The notes under the pieces are model-generated. The model did not search any database, was not told where the DNA came from, and was given only the letters and a program-made list of their open reading frames with translations. A program made the translations under genes and the position numbers. From Planomonospora parontospora (GTDB taxonomy: Bacteria > Actinomycetota > Actinomycetes > Streptosporangiales > Streptosporangiaceae): a DNA stretch of 64,000 nucleotides. The stretch is from assembly GCA_014647935.1 (NCBI GenBank), contig BMQD01000003.1:1-64000 (forward strand), written 5' to 3'. Shown here in pieces: positions 42,604 through 53,961 of the stretch (the first letter of the stretch is position 1; the number at the start of each line of letters is the position of its first letter).

Positions 42604-45603
42604 TCAGCGGCGCGGGTTGGCGCGGCGGGTGGCGACGGCGGACAGGGGGTCCTCGGGCCAGGGGTGCCGGGGGTAGCGGCCCCGCAGCTCGGCGCGGACC
42701 GCGCGGTAGCCCTCGCGCCAGAAGGACGCCAGGTCCGAGGTGACCGCGGCCGGGCGGCCCGCCGGGGAGAGCAGGTGCACGACCAGGGGCACCCCGGCGA
42801 TCCGCGGGGCGTCGTCCCAGCCGAACAGCTCCTGCAGCTTGGCGGCGAGGACCGGCCGCTCGCCGGAGTAGTCGATCCTGATCCGCGACCCGCTCGGCAC
42901 CTCGATCCGCTCGGGGGCCGTCTCGTCCAGGCGGGCGCTCCACGGGACCAGCCGGCGCAGGGCCGCGGCCGCGTCGAGGCGCTCCAGGTCGGCGCGGCGG
43001 CGGGCGCGGGACAGCTCGGGCTCCAGCCAGAGGTCGGCGGCCTCGACCAGGGCGGCGTCGTCCACGGCCGGCCAGGGGTCGCCGAGCGCGCGCCGGCAGA
43101 ACGCCAGGCGCTCGCGCAGGGCGGCGGCCTCGGGGGTCCAGCGCAGGATCGACGGGCCCTCGGCGCGCAGGCCGTCCAGCAGGGCGGGCCGGACGTCGGC
43201 GTCGCGGAGGGGGACCGAGGAGAGTTCGACGGCGCCGAGGCGCTCGACCCGGCGGGCCGTGACGTCCCCCCGCCGCTCTCCCGGCGGGACGCGCCAGGCG
43301 ACCTCGTCCGCGACGGAGTACAGGGGGGCGGCGGCCGATCTCGCGGTCTCCTCGTCGATCACGACGGCCTGCCTGATCCGGGCCGCCGCCGAGCCCGCGG
43401 GCCGGTCCGCGACCGCGACCGCGAGCCACTCCGCGGAGCCGAGCCGGGAGCCCGCGGGCAGCTCCGCGGCGGTCCCCGAGGCCATCAGGTAGGCCCCGCC
43501 CCGCCGCCTGGCCACCCGTTCCGGGTAGGCCAGCGCCACCACCAGCCCGGCGATCGCGTCATCGCTCCGCTCCCCGGCCCGCTCTTCGGTCCGGCCTCCG
43601 GCGCCCGGGGGTTCCCGTCGTGTCCGCTCCGGGGTCGTGCCCGCGCCTCCCGCACCGGCTCCGCTTCCGTGACGGCTCTCCCCCGGTACGGCACGGGCCA
43701 GGCGCCCGGCCTCCTGACGCCAGCGGGCGGAGAACCCGTCGCCGCCTCGGCGGGCCGTACGCCAGACCGCGACCAGGTCGTCACCCGCGTCGCGGGGGAG
43801 CTGCTCCGACAGCAGCGCGACGACCTCGGCGGCCCGTCCGCCGGCGTCGACGAGGGCTCTGGCCAGGCGCGGGTGGACGCCGGCCGCGGCCATCCGGCGG
43901 CCTCGGCCGGTGACCCGGGCCCTGGAGAGGGTAGGAGCGCCCTTCGCTCCCGCGTCGTCCGCGCCGTCTGCGGTGCCCGGGGTCACGAGGGCGCCGAGGG
44001 CGCGCAACGTACGGTGTGCGGCCTCCAGCGCGGCGGGCGGCGGCGGGTCGAGCAGGGCCAGGCCCTGCGCGGCCGGGTCGCCCCAGCAGGCGGCCTGGAG
44101 GGCGAAACCGGTCAGGTCGGCGAGGGCGATCTCGGGGCGGCCGTGCTCGGGAAGCCGGTCGTGCTCGGCCGGGGACCAGCACCGGTAGACGACGCCGGGG
44201 CCCTCCCGGCCCGCCCGTCCGGCGCGCTGGTCGGCGGAGGCGCGGGAGACGCGGACCGTGGTGAGGGAGCCCAGGCCGCGGGCGTGGTCGGTGCGGGGCT
44301 CGCGGGCCAGGCCGGAGTCGACCACGATCCGGACGCCGGGCACGGTGAGGCTCGACTCGGCGACAGAGGTCGCCAGGACCACCCGCCGGGCGCCGCCGGG
44401 GTCGGGGGAGAGGACCTCGTCCTGGACGCGGGCCGGGGCCTGGCCGTGGACCTGGAGGATCCGCAGCCCGCCGGGGCGGGCCGGGCGCCCGCCCTGCGGT
44501 TCGCCGGGGCGGTCCGTGCGGCCGCCGCCCTGCGGTTCGCCGAGACGGCCCGCACGGCCGTCTCCCTCCGGACCGCCGGAGCGCTCGAGGTCGGCGAGCA
44601 TTCCGGCGACGCGGCCGATCTCGCCGACCCCCGGCAGGAAGCAGAGCACGTCCCCGCCGTGCTCGGCGAGCGCCCGCCGCACGACGTCGGCGACGTGGGC
44701 CAGGAAGGCGGGGTCGACGCGCAGGCCGTGGGGCGGGGTGACGGGCCGGGTGGGCGGGGCCCAGACCGGGGTGACGGGGTGCATGGTGCCGGAGGCGCGG
44801 ACGATCGGCGCCGCGGGCTCCGGCGTGCCGGGGCCGGGTGCGGTTCCCGGTCCGGTGGAGAGGCCGGCGGTGATCCCCCGATCCGTGGAGGACGCGGTGT
44901 CACCGGGGGTTCCGGTGGCGAGCAGGCGGGCCCAGGGGCCGGCGTCGGCGGTGGCCGAGGCGGCGAGGATCCACAGGTCGGGGCGGAGGGTCGCGCGGAC
45001 GTCGAGGAGGAAGGCGAGGGCGGTGTCGGCGTCCAGGTGGCGCTCGTGGCACTCGTCGAGCAGGACCGTGTGCACGCCGTCCAGCTCGGGATCGCGCTGG
45101 AGGCGCTGGAGGAGGACGCCGGTGGTGACGACCTCGACGACGGTGCCCGGTCCGGCCCGGCGCTCGCCCCTGACCGAGAAGCCCACCTCGGCGCCGACCT
45201 CCGAGCCCAGCAGCCAGGCCATGCGCCGGGCCGCGGCCCGCACCGCCATCCGGCGCGGCTCGGCCACGACCACCCTGCCGCGGGCCGAGCCGTCGAGGAG
45301 CCCGGCGAGGGCGAGCGGGACGAGGGTGGTCTTGCCGGTGCCGGGAGGCGCGACGAGCACGGCGGTGCCGCATGCGTCCAGGGCGGCGAGCAGCTCGGGC
45401 AGGGCGTGCCGGACGGGCAGGCCCGACCACTCGGAGCGCAGGCGCCCGGTGCTCCCCGGCCCGTCGGCGGCCCGTCTGCCGTGGCCCGGTCCGTCCGTGG
45501 CCCGTCTGCTGCGGCCCGGCCTGTCCCCGGTCCGTCTGCTGCGGCCCGGTCCGTCCGGCGGCCGTCCGCTGTGGTCCTGTCCGTTCGCCGTCACGACCCC
45601 CAT
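42604..45603 (-). CDS. hrpB: ATP-dependent RNA helicase HrpB
   Basis: 999 aa. DEAH-box helicase: Walker A PPGTGKTT near 87, DECH box (LLDECHERH), motif III SAT, VATSVAESSLTVPGVRIVVDSGL, and QRAGRAGREGPGVVYR (motif VI). The HrpB-type C-terminal domain follows (GSRIRIDYSGERPVLAAKLQELFGW; PLVVHLLSPAGRPAAVTSDLASFW, in part). N-terminal ~55 residues are a low-complexity run of Arg/Gly/Asp/Pro repeats. Role in RNA metabolism; specific substrate unknown. Confidence 0.93.
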   Translation of the reverse strand: MGVVTANGQDHSGRPPDGPGRSRRTGDRPGRSRRATDGPGHGRRAADGPGSTGRLRSEWSGLPVRHALPELLAALDACGTAVLVAPPGTGKTTLVPLALAGLLDGSARGRVVVAEPRRMAVRAAARRMAWLLGSEVGAEVGFSVRGERRAGPGTVVEVVTTGVLLQRLQRDPELDGVHTVLLDECHERHLDADTALAFLLDVRATLRPDLWILAASATADAGPWARLLATGTPGDTASSTDRGITAGLSTGPGTAPGPGTPEPAAPIVRASGTMHPVTPVWAPPTRPVTPPHGLRVDPAFLAHVADVVRRALAEHGGDVLCFLPGVGEIGRVAGMLADLERSGGPEGDGRAGRLGEPQGGGRTDRPGEPQGGRPARPGGLRILQVHGQAPARVQDEVLSPDPGGARRVVLATSVAESSLTVPGVRIVVDSGLAREPRTDHARGLGSLTTVRVSRASADQRAGRAGREGPGVVYRCWSPAEHDRLPEHGRPEIALADLTGFALQAACWGDPAAQGLALLDPPPPAALEAAHRTLRALGALVTPGTADGADDAGAKGAPTLSRARVTGRGRRMAAAGVHPRLARALVDAGGRAAEVVALLSEQLPRDAGDDLVAVWRTARRGGDGFSARWRQEAGRLARAVPGESRHGSGAGAGGAGTTPERTRREPPGAGGRTEERAGERSDDAIAGLVVALAYPERVARRRGGAYLMASGTAAELPAGSRLGSAEWLAVAVADRPAGSAAARIRQAVVIDEETARSAAAPLYSVADEVAWRVPPGERRGDVTARRVERLGAVELSSVPLRDADVRPALLDGLRAEGPSILRWTPEAAALRERLAFCRRALGDPWPAVDDAALVEAADLWLEPELSRARRRADLERLDAAAALRRLVPWSARLDETAPERIEVPSGSRIRIDYSGERPVLAAKLQELFGWDDAPRIAGVPLVVHLLSPAGRPAAVTSDLASFWREGYRAVRAELRGRYPRHPWPEDPLSAVATRRANPRR

Positions 45604-45640
45604 TCAACCCGCCGGATCCGGCCGGCCGGAACGAGGAGCG

Positions 45641-47080
45641 CTACGAGGAGATCGGCACGTTCGCGAACAGCCCGACACTGGGGATCTGGACGCCCAGCTC
45701 CTCCGCGGACTCGGGCACCCCGGTGAAGACGGAGTAGTACGACTCGGTGTCCCCCGGCGCGAGGGTCCCCGTGGTGGGGCTGCACGAGCAGGTGTCCCCG
45801 TCGATCGTGGGACCGTACTTCCTGCCGCTGGAGGGGTCCACCAGCATCACGCCCGCGGTGCTGTTGTAGTAGAACGGGGCCGTCGCCGACTGCGACCCGA
45901 ACGCGATCCACGGGTTCCAGTCGTCGGTGCCGGTGTTGCGGACCGACCACTGCAGGGTCACTCCCTGCCCCTTGCGGGTGAGCGAGGCGATCTCGACGTG
46001 CAGGGGGATCCCGTCGATCCGGAGGTCCCGGCCGACCGGCAGGCCGTTCCCGGACGGCTCCCGCCCGCCCGCGTCCGGCCGGAGGACGAAGGAGAGCACG
46101 GCCGCCGCGACCGCGAGCGCGGTGACCGCGGCGAGCACCGGCACCGTCCACCGGCTCCGGGAGCCGTCGGCCGGAGAGCCGTCGCCGGACGCGATCCGGG
46201 TGGGGACCCGGGGCCGGGCCGGGGTCCAGCTGTCGCTGACCGCCTTGGTCGCGGTCTCGGCCGCCACCTCCTCCTGGCCGAGGAGCCGGTCGATGAGCTG
46301 CTGGGCGGTGGGCCGGCGGGCGGGGTCCTTGTCGAGCGCCCGCTCGACGAGGGGGCGCAGCCGTTCGTCGAGCCCGTCGAGGTGCGGTGCGTGGTGGGCG
46401 ACCCGGTAGAGGACCGACGGAGCGGCCCCGCCGCCGAACGGGGGGCGGCCGGTGGCGGCGTAGGCGACCACGCAGCCCCACGCGAAGATGTCGGCCGCCG
46501 CCGTGACACGCTCGCCGTTGACCTGCTCGGGGGACATGTACGAAGGGGTGCCGATCACCACGCCGGTGTCCCCGCTCGCCGTCTCCGCGAGCTGAGCGAT
46601 GCCGAAGTCGATGACGCGCGGCCCGACCGGGCTGAGCAGGATGTTCGACGGCTTGAGATCCCGGTGGACGACTCCCGCCCGGTGGATGGCCGACAGGGCC
46701 GTGGCCACCCCGACGGCCAGGGCGTCCAGGTTGGACCCGGTGACGGGCCCCTGCTCCTCGATGACGGTCGCGAGGTCCGGGCCCTCGACGTACTCGGTGA
46801 CGAGATAGGCCCGACCGTCCTCCATGCCCACGTCGAGCACCGCCGCCGTGCAGAAACGCGCGACCTTCTGCGCGGCCTCCGCCTCCTTGCGGAAGCGCCG
46901 GCGGAACTCCTCCTGCGCGGCGAGCTGAGGACGCATGACCTTGAGCGCCACCTGCCGGCCCGCGGGATCGCGCGCCAGGTGGACGATGCCCATGCCGCCC
47001 TCGCCGAGGCGGCGGACCGGGGTGTAGACCCCGATGCGGTGCGGCGGGACGCCGGGGTCCGGAGGCGGCTGCCTGTTCAT
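45641..47080 (-). CDS. Receptor-type Ser/Thr protein kinase
   Basis: 479 aa from ATG 47080 (TTG three codons upstream possible). N-terminal kinase: GEGGMGIV at ~26-33, Lys47, VVHRDLKPSNILL, VIDFGIAQL, GTPSYMSPEQV. One transmembrane helix near residue 320 (VPVLAAVTALAVAAAVLSFVL, given in part), then an extracellular domain of ~130 residues with a Cys pair (DTCSCSP) and beta-sandwich look (VTLQWSVRNTGTDDWNPW). No PASTA repeats. Probably a membrane sensor; ligand unknown. Confidence 0.92.
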   Translation of the reverse strand: MNRQPPPDPGVPPHRIGVYTPVRRLGEGGMGIVHLARDPAGRQVALKVMRPQLAAQEEFRRRFRKEAEAAQKVARFCTAAVLDVGMEDGRAYLVTEYVEGPDLATVIEEQGPVTGSNLDALAVGVATALSAIHRAGVVHRDLKPSNILLSPVGPRVIDFGIAQLAETASGDTGVVIGTPSYMSPEQVNGERVTAAADIFAWGCVVAYAATGRPPFGGGAAPSVLYRVAHHAPHLDGLDERLRPLVERALDKDPARRPTAQQLIDRLLGQEEVAAETATKAVSDSWTPARPRVPTRIASGDGSPADGSRSRWTVPVLAAVTALAVAAAVLSFVLRPDAGGREPSGNGLPVGRDLRIDGIPLHVEIASLTRKGQGVTLQWSVRNTGTDDWNPWIAFGSQSATAPFYYNSTAGVMLVDPSSGRKYGPTIDGDTCSCSPTTGTLAPGDTESYYSVFTGVPESAEELGVQIPSVGLFANVPISS

Positions 47081-47189
47081 CACCGGCAATCTTGCCCGGC
47101 GCGGCCGGACATGTCAGGCATTTCTGATCACTGTGCCGTTACTGTCACCGACCATGACGGGCTCCGGGCGGGGACCGGTCCCGCCCGGG

Positions 47190-48029
47190 TCACCCCTGGC
47201 CCGCGGAGGGGTCCAGGACGCCGAAGCTCACCAGGGCGATGATCACCACGCCGAGGACCACCCGGTAGATCACGAAGCCGGTGAAGCGGTGGGTGCTGAT
47301 GTACTTCAGGAACCAGGAGACCGCCGCGTAGCCGACCGCGAACGAGATCACGGTCGCCAGGATGGTCGGCCCCCAGGCGGGCGCCTGCTCCTCGCCGATG
47401 TCGAACAGCTTCAGCACGCCCGCGCCCAGCACGGCGGGGATGGCCAGCAGGAAGGAGTACTTCGCGGCCTCCTCGCGGCGGTAGTCGAGCAGCAGTCCCG
47501 CGGTGATCGTGCCGCCGGAGCGGGAGACGCCCGGGATCAGGGCGAGGGACTGGGCGAGGCCGTAGACGACGGAGTGGGTGAAGCTGAGGTGCCGCTCCAG
47601 CGTGAGCTTGTCGCGGGCCTTCCGGTCGGCGAGCCAGAGGATCAGGCCGAAGACGATCAGCGTGGTGCCGATCAGGCGCAGGTCCCGGAAGATCGTGTCG
47701 ATCTTCTCCTCGAACAGCAGGCCCAGGACGAGGATCGGGAGCGTGCCGACGATCACGTACCAGCCCATGCGGGCGGCGTGGTGCGCGCGCAGCGCGGGCG
47801 TCCACAGGGCCCGGGTCCAGGTGGAGATGATCTCCCAGATCTCCTTGCGGAAGTAGATGAGCACCGCGGCCTCGGTGCCGAGCTGGATCACCGCGGTGAA
47901 GGCGGCGCCCGGATCCGGCCAGCCGAGGAAGGCGGAGACGACCCGGATGTGGGCGCTGGAGGAGATGGGCAGGAACTCCGTCAGTCCCTGAAGGAGTCCG
48001 AGGACCACCGCTTCGAACCAGCCGATCAA
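47190..48029 (-). CDS. uppP: Undecaprenyl-diphosphatase
   Basis: 279 aa from TTG 48029 with GGAAGG upstream. BacA/UppP family: QGLTEFLPISSSAHIRV near 14-30, and IPGVSRSGGTITAGLLL near 165-181 carry the active-site residues; about eight membrane helices. Recycles undecaprenyl pyrophosphate for cell-wall synthesis and gives bacitracin resistance when abundant. Confidence 0.94.
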   Translation of the reverse strand: MIGWFEAVVLGLLQGLTEFLPISSSAHIRVVSAFLGWPDPGAAFTAVIQLGTEAAVLIYFRKEIWEIISTWTRALWTPALRAHHAARMGWYVIVGTLPILVLGLLFEEKIDTIFRDLRLIGTTLIVFGLILWLADRKARDKLTLERHLSFTHSVVYGLAQSLALIPGVSRSGGTITAGLLLDYRREEAAKYSFLLAIPAVLGAGVLKLFDIGEEQAPAWGPTILATVISFAVGYAAVSWFLKYISTHRFTGFVIYRVVLGVVIIALVSFGVLDPSAGQG

Positions 48030-48291
48030 CGTGGATGCCTTCCCTGCCGCGCCTGCGTGACCTAGGCGAGGTTAGCGGAGGCATGGGGCGGCCGTGACTC
48101 GGCCATAAGGCTGAGGGCCCCGTCCCGCTCCGCTCGGTCCCGCCCGGCTCGGTCCCCTCGGCTTGACTCGGCTCGGCCCGACTCGGCCGGGATCGGGGAG
48201 CGGAGTGGGGCCGGGTGGAACCGGGGGCCGGAGTGGGACGGGCGGGACCGGATGGGACCGGATGGGACCGTGGGCCGGAACGGGGCCGGGG
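48030..48291. repeat. Gap with degenerate GGACCGG / CTCGG repeats
   Basis: 262 bp between uppP and the DUF6098 gene. The first half repeats CTCGGTCCCG/CTCGGCCCGACTCGG units; the second half repeats GGGACCGGATG twice and GGGCCGG units. Contains the uppP promoter region; no gene seen. Confidence 0.5.
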
Positions 48292-48750
48292 TCAGCCGGC
48301 GCGTGAGCCGGACTCCCGGTCGAGGGGCCCCCACGCGTCGGCGCCCTGGCTGCCGATCAGCTGCTCGGCCTCCTCCATGACGGCGTCGTCGACGGTGGCC
48401 ACGGCCTCGTGGCACTCGATGAGGGGCTCGTTGTCGGGCCCCCGGCCCACCTCCCGGCCGGACAGGACCCACGCCCTGACCCCGGGTCCCCGTTCGCGGC
48501 GCAGGTGGGAGTAGTCGTGCAGGCGGCGGGCCGCCCACAGCCGGACCGGTCGGTTCCCCCACCAGTCCTCGACGTCCAGGGGATTGGCGGACAGGCCCGG
48601 CAGCGCGGCCCCGGTGAGGGAGTCCCGGCTGCACCCGCTGGCCTCGTCCCTCTCCAGGTCCCTGGACCACCGGATGAACAGACCCCGTCGCTCGTCCAGC
48701 AGTGCCGTCAGCTCCGACAGGCTGGTGATGGTGGGTGGTCGCGACACCAT
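48292..48750 (-). CDS. DUF6098-family protein
   Basis: 152 aa from ATG 48750 with GAGGTG upstream. SLSELTALLDERRGLFIRWS, RDSLTGAALPGLSANPLDVEDWW, RRLHDYSHLRRERGPGVRAWVL and GREVGRGPDNEPLIECHE (parts) match the actinobacterial DUF6098 pattern as I remember it. Soluble; function unknown. Confidence 0.8.
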   Translation of the reverse strand: MVSRPPTITSLSELTALLDERRGLFIRWSRDLERDEASGCSRDSLTGAALPGLSANPLDVEDWWGNRPVRLWAARRLHDYSHLRRERGPGVRAWVLSGREVGRGPDNEPLIECHEAVATVDDAVMEEAEQLIGSQGADAWGPLDRESGSRAG

Positions 48751-48829
48751 GGCGTTCACCTCGTCTCCCCGTGCTGATCGACGGTTCCCCCGTACGCCCG
48801 CCTCATGCCCGGATCGTGCGGGCGGCCGG

Positions 48830-48913
48830 CACGTCCACGCCGCCGGGTACGGCACGGCGCGCCCACCTCGCCGGTACGGCACGGCACGTCCACCCCGCCG
48901 GGTACGGCACGGC
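48830..48913. repeat. Three ~27-bp tandem repeats (CCGGGTACGGCACGG core)
   Basis: Copies of a CACGTCCACC.CGCCGGGTACGGCACGG-like unit lie in the 200-bp gap between the DUF6098 gene and the CBS gene. The middle copy is diverged. No coding role apparent. Confidence 0.6.
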
Positions 48914-48949
48914 CGGGGCCGCCGGGCGGCGGCCCCGGCCGACGCGTCG

Positions 48950-49366
48950 TCAGCGGTTCCCCTTCGCCGCGGAGATGTCGGCCAGAGCCGAGTCGGAGTC
49001 GCGGTCGATCGCCAGGTCCCCGATGCTCACGATGCCGACGGCGTGGTCGTTCTCGACCACGGGCACCCGCCGCACCGCCTTGTCGCGCATCAGCTGCACG
49101 ACCTGCTCGATGCTGGTGTCGGGCCCGACCGTCGTGAGCTCCTCGCTGCACGCCTCGCGGACCGGGGTGTCGGGGCCCTTGTCCTGGGCCACGACGCGGA
49201 CGGCGATGTCGCGGTCGGTCACGATCCCGCTGACATGGCCGTCGTCGGTGAGGATCACCGCGCCGGTGTCCTCGCTGACCATCAGCTGAGCCGCGACGGA
49301 TACGGGCTGGCTCGCATCGAGGGTCGCCGGATCGGCCGTCATCACATCGGCCACCGTCTTGCTCAT
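48950..49366 (-). CDS. CBS-domain pair protein
   Basis: 138 aa. Two CBS domains in tandem: VADVMTADPATLDASQPVSVAA...GIVTDRDIAVRVVA and VREACSEELTTVGPDTSIEQVVQLM...VGIVSIGDLAIDRD (parts). Stand-alone CBS pairs bind adenine nucleotides and act as energy sensors or allosteric partners; no partner protein evident. ATG 49366. Confidence 0.9.
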   Translation of the reverse strand: MSKTVADVMTADPATLDASQPVSVAAQLMVSEDTGAVILTDDGHVSGIVTDRDIAVRVVAQDKGPDTPVREACSEELTTVGPDTSIEQVVQLMRDKAVRRVPVVENDHAVGIVSIGDLAIDRDSDSALADISAAKGNR

Positions 49367-49436
49367 GGGTCCTCCTCTGCTCGCGCTTGCCGGATTTCCT
49401 ACCCCTCACGAAACGGACAAACAGGGATATTTAACG

Positions 49437-49477
49437 CGCGAGCCGGTGCCCACCCCTCAGGTGGGCACCGGCTCGCG
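49437..49477. terminator. Very strong hairpin (18-bp perfect stem)
   Basis: Arms 49437-49454 and 49460-49477 pair perfectly with a 5-nt loop, 9 bp after the stop codon of the small minus-strand gene at 49486; probably its terminator, separating it from the CBS gene. Confidence 0.85.
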
Positions 49478-49485
49478 GCGCACGG

Positions 49486-49683
49486 TCACGCAGGGTACGG
49501 CGGCCGCTGGTCCGGTGGCACCCCGCCGCCCTCCCCGCCGCCCTTGTTGCCCTTGTCCGTGCCGTGCGGACGGCCTCCGGAGGCCGCGGTGCCGCTGGGC
49601 GTCTCGGGCATGACGTCGAGGTTCTCATCGTTGGTCGGCGCCCCGCCGGATCTGCGGAGCTCCGGTTGCTGTGGCTGGGTCAT
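49486..49683 (-). CDS. Small hydrophilic hypothetical protein
   Basis: 65 aa from ATG 49683 with GGAGAAG upstream. Gln/Pro/Gly/Asn-rich, disordered-looking (MTQPQQPELRRSGGAPTNDE, GTDKGNKGGGEGGG). The ribosome binding site and the strong terminator right behind it support expression. No family recognised. Confidence 0.6.
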   Translation of the reverse strand: MTQPQQPELRRSGGAPTNDENLDVMPETPSGTAASGGRPHGTDKGNKGGGEGGGVPPDQRPPYPA

Positions 49684-49909
49684 GGTCTTCTCCTCGCCGT
49701 TGGAGAGGGTCTGTCTTCCCGATGAGGGGGACGATGTCCCGCCGGGGCGGACCCGCGCCCGGCACGCCGGCCGGTCGCCGGAGGGCCGCCGGAAGGTCGC
49801 CGGAGGGTCCCGCCCCTCCTCGTCTGGAGGCTGCCCGGAAGCGGGAGGGGCGAACCTTAACGTATGGGCTATTTGGTGTTATATCCGGCAATTAGGGCAT
49901 GTGGGGATT

Positions 49910-50062
49910 ATGACGATGCCAGAGGAGAACCAGCCCAAGACTGCCGATAATGACCCTCTGTTGGAGTCCGTCGCCGAAGAGGGGCGGGACGAGGAGCGGT
50001 CCGGGAACGGCGGCGGGGAGGCTGCGACCGGCGGGACCGGCGACGAGGGCCGCGGCGACTGA
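49910..50062 (+). CDS. Small acidic hypothetical protein
   Basis: 50 aa from ATG 49910. MTMPEENQPKTADNDPLLES then Glu/Gly/Asp-rich tail. The 60 bp upstream are notably AT-rich (TATTTGGTGTTATATCCGGC), a likely promoter. Divergent from the small gene at 49486-49683; both could be stress-type disordered proteins (inference). Confidence 0.5.
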   Translation: MTMPEENQPKTADNDPLLESVAEEGRDEERSGNGGGEAATGGTGDEGRGD

Positions 50063-50163
50063 CCGCGGCTCGGTGCTGCCCGCCGGTGCGCGACGGCCGC
50101 CGGACGGCGCGGGCGGTCTTCGCCCCGCCACCCGGCGACGGTGTCGCACACCGGCGGGATCCC

Positions 50164-51828
<1,665 letters not shown>

Positions 51829-51905
51829 TCACCCGGGCCGGTTCACGGCCCCGGCGCCGGCCGGGGACCGCTCCGGCGGGCCACTGAGTGGGTTACCGGG
51901 TCGGG

Positions 51906-53492
51906 CTACTTGGCGGGCTCGGCGTGCTTGCCGTCCTTGCCGTGCGCGTGCGCGTGGGCGGCGGGAGCGGCGGCCGACTTCGCCCGGGCGGCGGCGTTCC
52001 GGTCGGGGATGGTGGACAGGTCGTAGGCGTAGAAGGTGGTCGCGTAGGCGATGGCCTTGGAGTTGCGCTCCAGCGCGGCGGCGTTGATGTTGGTGATGCC
52101 GTCGCAGGCCGCGTGGTAGCAGGGGTCGTACGGCGCGCCGGCGGTGCCGCCGAACTTCGCCGCCTGCTCCTCGGTCTTGATGCCTTCGGCGCCGGTGAAG
52201 ATGCCGCCGGAGGGGATGCCGTTGGCGATGAACGGGCCGTAGTCGGAGCGGCCGTCGAAGTCGGTGCCCTCGAAGCCCAGGCGGCGCTTGGCGTAGTACT
52301 TCTCGAAGAGCTTCTCGATCTCGGCGGAGCCCGCCGGGCCCGCGCCCGCGCCCTCGGCGTCGGAGTCGTCACCGTCGTAGAGGAAGGTGACGTCGTTCGG
52401 GGAGGCGACCATGTCGAAGTTCAGGTAGAGCCGGATCTTGTCCTTCTCCGCCTGGGACAGGCCCGCGACGTACTGCTCGGAGCCGAGCAGGCCGAGCTCC
52501 TCGGCGCCCCAGAAGGCGAAGCGCAGCTTGTGCTTGGTGGGCACCTTGGCCAGCTTCAGCGCGGTCTCCAGGATGGCGGCGCTGCCGGAGCCGTTGTCGT
52601 TGATGCCGGCGCCCTCGGGCACGCCGTCCAGGTGGGCGCCGACCATGACGATCTCGCCCTTCTTGCCCCACCGCGAGTCGGCGATGAGGTTCTTGGTCCT
52701 GCCCACCGTGGTGGCGGCGTCGACCTTCAGGCGCACGGTGGTGCCGGGGCTGTCGGCCAGGTCGAGGCCGACCGCGGTGCTCGCCATCACGATCGGGAAG
52801 CCGAAGCGCCACTCGACGATGTCGAACTCCAGCGGGTCGGTACGGCCCGGCTGGCCCTCGTTGAAGAAGATCACACCGGCCGCGCCCGCCTCCTTGGCGT
52901 TGGTGGCCTTGTCGACGAACGGGCAGGTGCCGCGCTGGAGCAGCGCGATCCGGCCGGGGACGAAGCCGTCGAAGTCGGCGTCCTCGCAGCCCGCGGTGGA
53001 GGTGTTGGGGGTCTCCGGGGTCGGGATGACCGCGTCGACCACCTGGACCTCCGCCGTGACGTCCCCGCCGGCGGAGGAGTGCACGGTCACGAAGTCGGTG
53101 CCGACCGTGTAGGTCTTGGCCTCGGGGGCGGTCTGCTGCAGGACCGCGGGGGAGAACTCCTCCCAGCTGAGCGGGAACTCGACGTCGGTGGTCGAGGTCG
53201 TGTAACCGGCGCGGCGCAGCTTGTCCTGCACGTAGGCGAGGGAGGCGTCGTAGCCGGGGCTGCCCGCGGCGCGGTTGCCGCCGTTGGCGGTGGCGATCTC
53301 CTGGAACTTCTGCAGGTGCTTCTGCACGTTCTTGCCCTTGACCTGGTAGGTCATGGCGGTGGCGAGGACGTCGGGGACGTCGACCGTGGACGCGCTCGCC
53401 GGAGTGGTGAGGGCGAGGGGAAGGGCGAGGGCCGTGGCCATGGTGGCCACTGTGAGGCCACGGGCCGCTCCGCGTCGGAATTTCAAGCGCAT
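51906..53492 (-). CDS. Secreted M28-family aminopeptidase with PA domain
   Basis: 528 aa from ATG 53492. Signal peptide to ~35 (ASA-STV). Inserted PA domain (~120-245: GRIALLQRGTCPFVDKATNA, GAAGVIFFNEG) then M28 core: [43 protein letters not shown]. Ends in His-rich HAHAHGKDGKH. Next to its paralogue in the same orientation, 215 bp apart, each likely with its own promoter. Confidence 0.93.
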   Translation of the reverse strand: MRLKFRRGAARGLTVATMATALALPLALTTPASASTVDVPDVLATAMTYQVKGKNVQKHLQKFQEIATANGGNRAAGSPGYDASLAYVQDKLRRAGYTTSTTDVEFPLSWEEFSPAVLQQTAPEAKTYTVGTDFVTVHSSAGGDVTAEVQVVDAVIPTPETPNTSTAGCEDADFDGFVPGRIALLQRGTCPFVDKATNAKEAGAAGVIFFNEGQPGRTDPLEFDIVEWRFGFPIVMASTAVGLDLADSPGTTVRLKVDAATTVGRTKNLIADSRWGKKGEIVMVGAHLDGVPEGAGINDNGSGSAAILETALKLAKVPTKHKLRFAFWGAEELGLLGSEQYVAGLSQAEKDKIRLYLNFDMVASPNDVTFLYDGDDSDAEGAGAGPAGSAEIEKLFEKYYAKRRLGFEGTDFDGRSDYGPFIANGIPSGGIFTGAEGIKTEEQAAKFGGTAGAPYDPCYHAACDGITNINAAALERNSKAIAYATTFYAYDLSTIPDRNAAARAKSAAAPAAHAHAHGKDGKHAEPAK

Positions 53493-53756
53493 AACGCTCC
53501 TCGGGAGTGTGCTTGGGGGGTCCCCATTCCGTACTAGAGCGGAACGTACCGTGATCAATCGCCAACGCATAGAGGAGCTGACGCGGAGTTGCGCGAATAG
53601 TTACAGAATCCGGTCGACGCGGGGCCGAAGTGTCATGGATGTCCGGCGGTGCCGGGACCGCCGACCCTGTCAGGGTTTTCTCAGGGACGTCCGGGGAACG
53701 GGGGTCTCTCCGTCGCTCGTTCTGACAGATGAAGACCGACGAACCGGGGAGAGACC

Positions 53757-53948
53757 ATGCACCGTTCGAGAAAGCACAAGATCATCGCTGGCGTCTGCGG
53801 CGGGATCGCCGACAGCCTCGGCCTGCCGCCCACGCTCGTCCGGGTGCTCTGGCTGGTGCTCTCGCTCATCCCGGGGCCGCTCTGGATCGCCTACGTGGCC
53901 CTGTGGATCCTCATGCCGAAGGCGCCGGAGACCGTCTACGGGCGCTGA
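53757..53948 (+). CDS. PspC-domain small membrane protein
   Basis: 63 aa. HKIIAGVCGGIADSLGLPPT followed by VRVLWLVLSLIPGPLWIAYVALWILMP (in part) is the PspC domain; such proteins sense envelope stress or act as anti-sigma/toxin-like partners. No pspA nearby. Preceded by GGGGAGAG. 13 bp before lipB. Confidence 0.9.
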   Translation: MHRSRKHKIIAGVCGGIADSLGLPPTLVRVLWLVLSLIPGPLWIAYVALWILMPKAPETVYGR

Positions 53949-53961
53949 ATAGACTCGGGGC

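Noticed and set aside
42664-45726. 1020-aa plus-strand ORF antisense to hrpB
   Set aside because: No domain; HrpB on the minus strand has all helicase motifs.
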